Assembly: GCA_964646605.1 (NCBI GenBank)
Contig: CAZYEX010000083.1
Coordinates: forward strand, 1-21,632
Length of the DNA: 21,632 bases
Source: SBAX01 sp964646605
GTDB lineage: Bacteria > Planctomycetota > Phycisphaerae > UBA1845
Direction of reading: 5' to 3'
The translations under genes and the position numbers were made by a program. The number at the start of each line of letters is the position of its first letter. The first letter of the stretch is position 1. Below, piece after piece: positions 21,251 through 21,632 of this stretch. Under the pieces are notes generated by a model that searched no databases, was not told the origin of the DNA, and worked only from the letters and a program-made list of their open reading frames with translations.

Positions 21251-21478
21251 CTACTGGTCAACCTTCCCCGCTGTGGAGTTCCACGGCGCGCGAGGCTGCC
21301 CAACACCGCACATTTCCGCCAGTACGCTCATGACAGTTTCCTGCTTAAAGCCGGGCCCCCACGTGAAGCCGCGAGGTAGACACTCCTTGTTGTGTAAAGA
21401 AAGAACAATGGTTAGTACATCCGTGGGAAGCGAGTAAAACGGCGTCTTGCCAACTTTCACTCGGCCGGCGAATTCCAT
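21251..21478 (-). CDS. Small hypothetical protein, uncertain
   Basis: ATG 21478 gives 75 residues without recognised family, no ribosome binding site and no membrane helix. In favour: same strand as the four-helix membrane gene and only 18 bases before it. Against: overlapping open frames on the other strand and unremarkable composition. It may be chance. Confidence 0.3.
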   Translation of the reverse strand: MEFAGRVKVGKTPFYSLPTDVLTIVLSLHNKECLPRGFTWGPGFKQETVMSVLAEMCGVGQPRAPWNSTAGKVDQ

Positions 21479-21482
21479 AAGA

Positions 21483-21562
21483 GGGGTCAGGGGGAGGATG
21501 TCCCATCCATAGTTGAAGGTCGGCGGCGGCTCGGGTCAGGTTATCCTACTTTTTTCTGACGG
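21483..21562. repeat. Repeat-like sequence with two GGGTCAGG motifs and hairpins
   Basis: GGGGTCAGG (21483-21491) and CGGGTCAGG (21532-21540) occur 49 bases apart, and the second is the arm of an imperfect hairpin with CTGAC (21555-21559). GGATG-TCC-CATCC (21496-21508) is a further perfect hairpin. Motifs of the form GGGGTCAGGT...TTTTTGAC flank REP-associated (IS200-like) transposase genes, from general knowledge. A frame at 21541-21632 (minus) runs off the window and ends MDRQKKVG; it could be the end of a neighbouring gene. Low confidence. Confidence 0.3.
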
Positions 21563-21632
21563 TCCATTGTTTCATCCGCCTGTGATTCGTTGAGACAGGC
21601 CTCGAGCATCCAGAGCTGTTGGCATCCCATCA

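Noticed and set aside
1..21632. CRISPR array, rRNA, tRNA or prophage genes
   Set aside because: No regularly spaced identical repeats, no cloverleaf-like sequence and no phage structural genes were seen.

Overview
The window looks like chromosomal DNA of a GC-rich planctomycete (Planctomycetota, probably Phycisphaerae-like). Grounds: many secreted beta-helix, kelch and YWTD-propeller proteins, a dockerin-like C-terminus, PEP/IPTL-CTERM-like tails beginning with IPTAS or VPTAS, an exosortase-associated EpsI-like protein beside a giant TPR protein, and hairpin-rich intergenic repeats of a type I associate with this phylum. This placement is inference from family content; no rRNA or tRNA gene is visible.

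Layout. 1-1280 (-): 5' part of an exported Gly-rich beta-helix protein that runs off the left edge. 1281-1900: gene-poor, ending in the N-terminal remnant of an IS21-type transposase that converges on ridA. 1813-4233 (-): a compact operon trpS-scpA-ridA with overlapping ends. 4167-4873: a scarred junction holding a hairpin-rich repeat block, an orphan VapB-like antitoxin with its own palindromic operator and promoter, and a duplicated 5' fragment of trpS. 5054-7666 (+): a large exported kelch-repeat protein with a dockerin-like end. 7667-8231: intergenic with a 7-bp tandem repeat. 8232-8834 (+) and 8841-10013 (-): two convergent envelope proteins. 10121-15515 (-): an EpsI-like protein followed by a 1519-residue membrane-anchored TPR protein, probably one operon. 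15751-16695 (+): a YWTD propeller with an IPTAS tail, followed by a C-terminal remnant of a beta-helix (choice-of-anchor Q-like) gene. 17084-17851 (+): a NeuD/PglD-family acyltransferase. 18059-18382 (+): a small charged membrane protein with a clear intrinsic terminator. 18517-19674 (+): a secreted protein with a VPTAS tail, then a 48-codon signal-peptide-like remnant. 19897-21478 (-): hemerythrin, a four-helix membrane protein and an uncertain small gene; the last 150 bases hold repeat-like sequence.

How the parts may work together. The EpsI-like/TPR pair is the sort of accessory module found with exosortases, and two nearby exported proteins end in short Pro-Thr-Ala-Ser, hydrophobic, Gly-rich tails that could be substrates. 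No exosortase is in the window. The NeuD-type acyltransferase fits surface-glycan modification. The housekeeping operon trpS-scpA-ridA is unrelated to this. Gene remnants (IS21, trpS fragment, vapB without vapC, beta-helix tail, possible PKD fragment, 48-codon ORF) are unusually frequent and show that much of the window has been rearranged.
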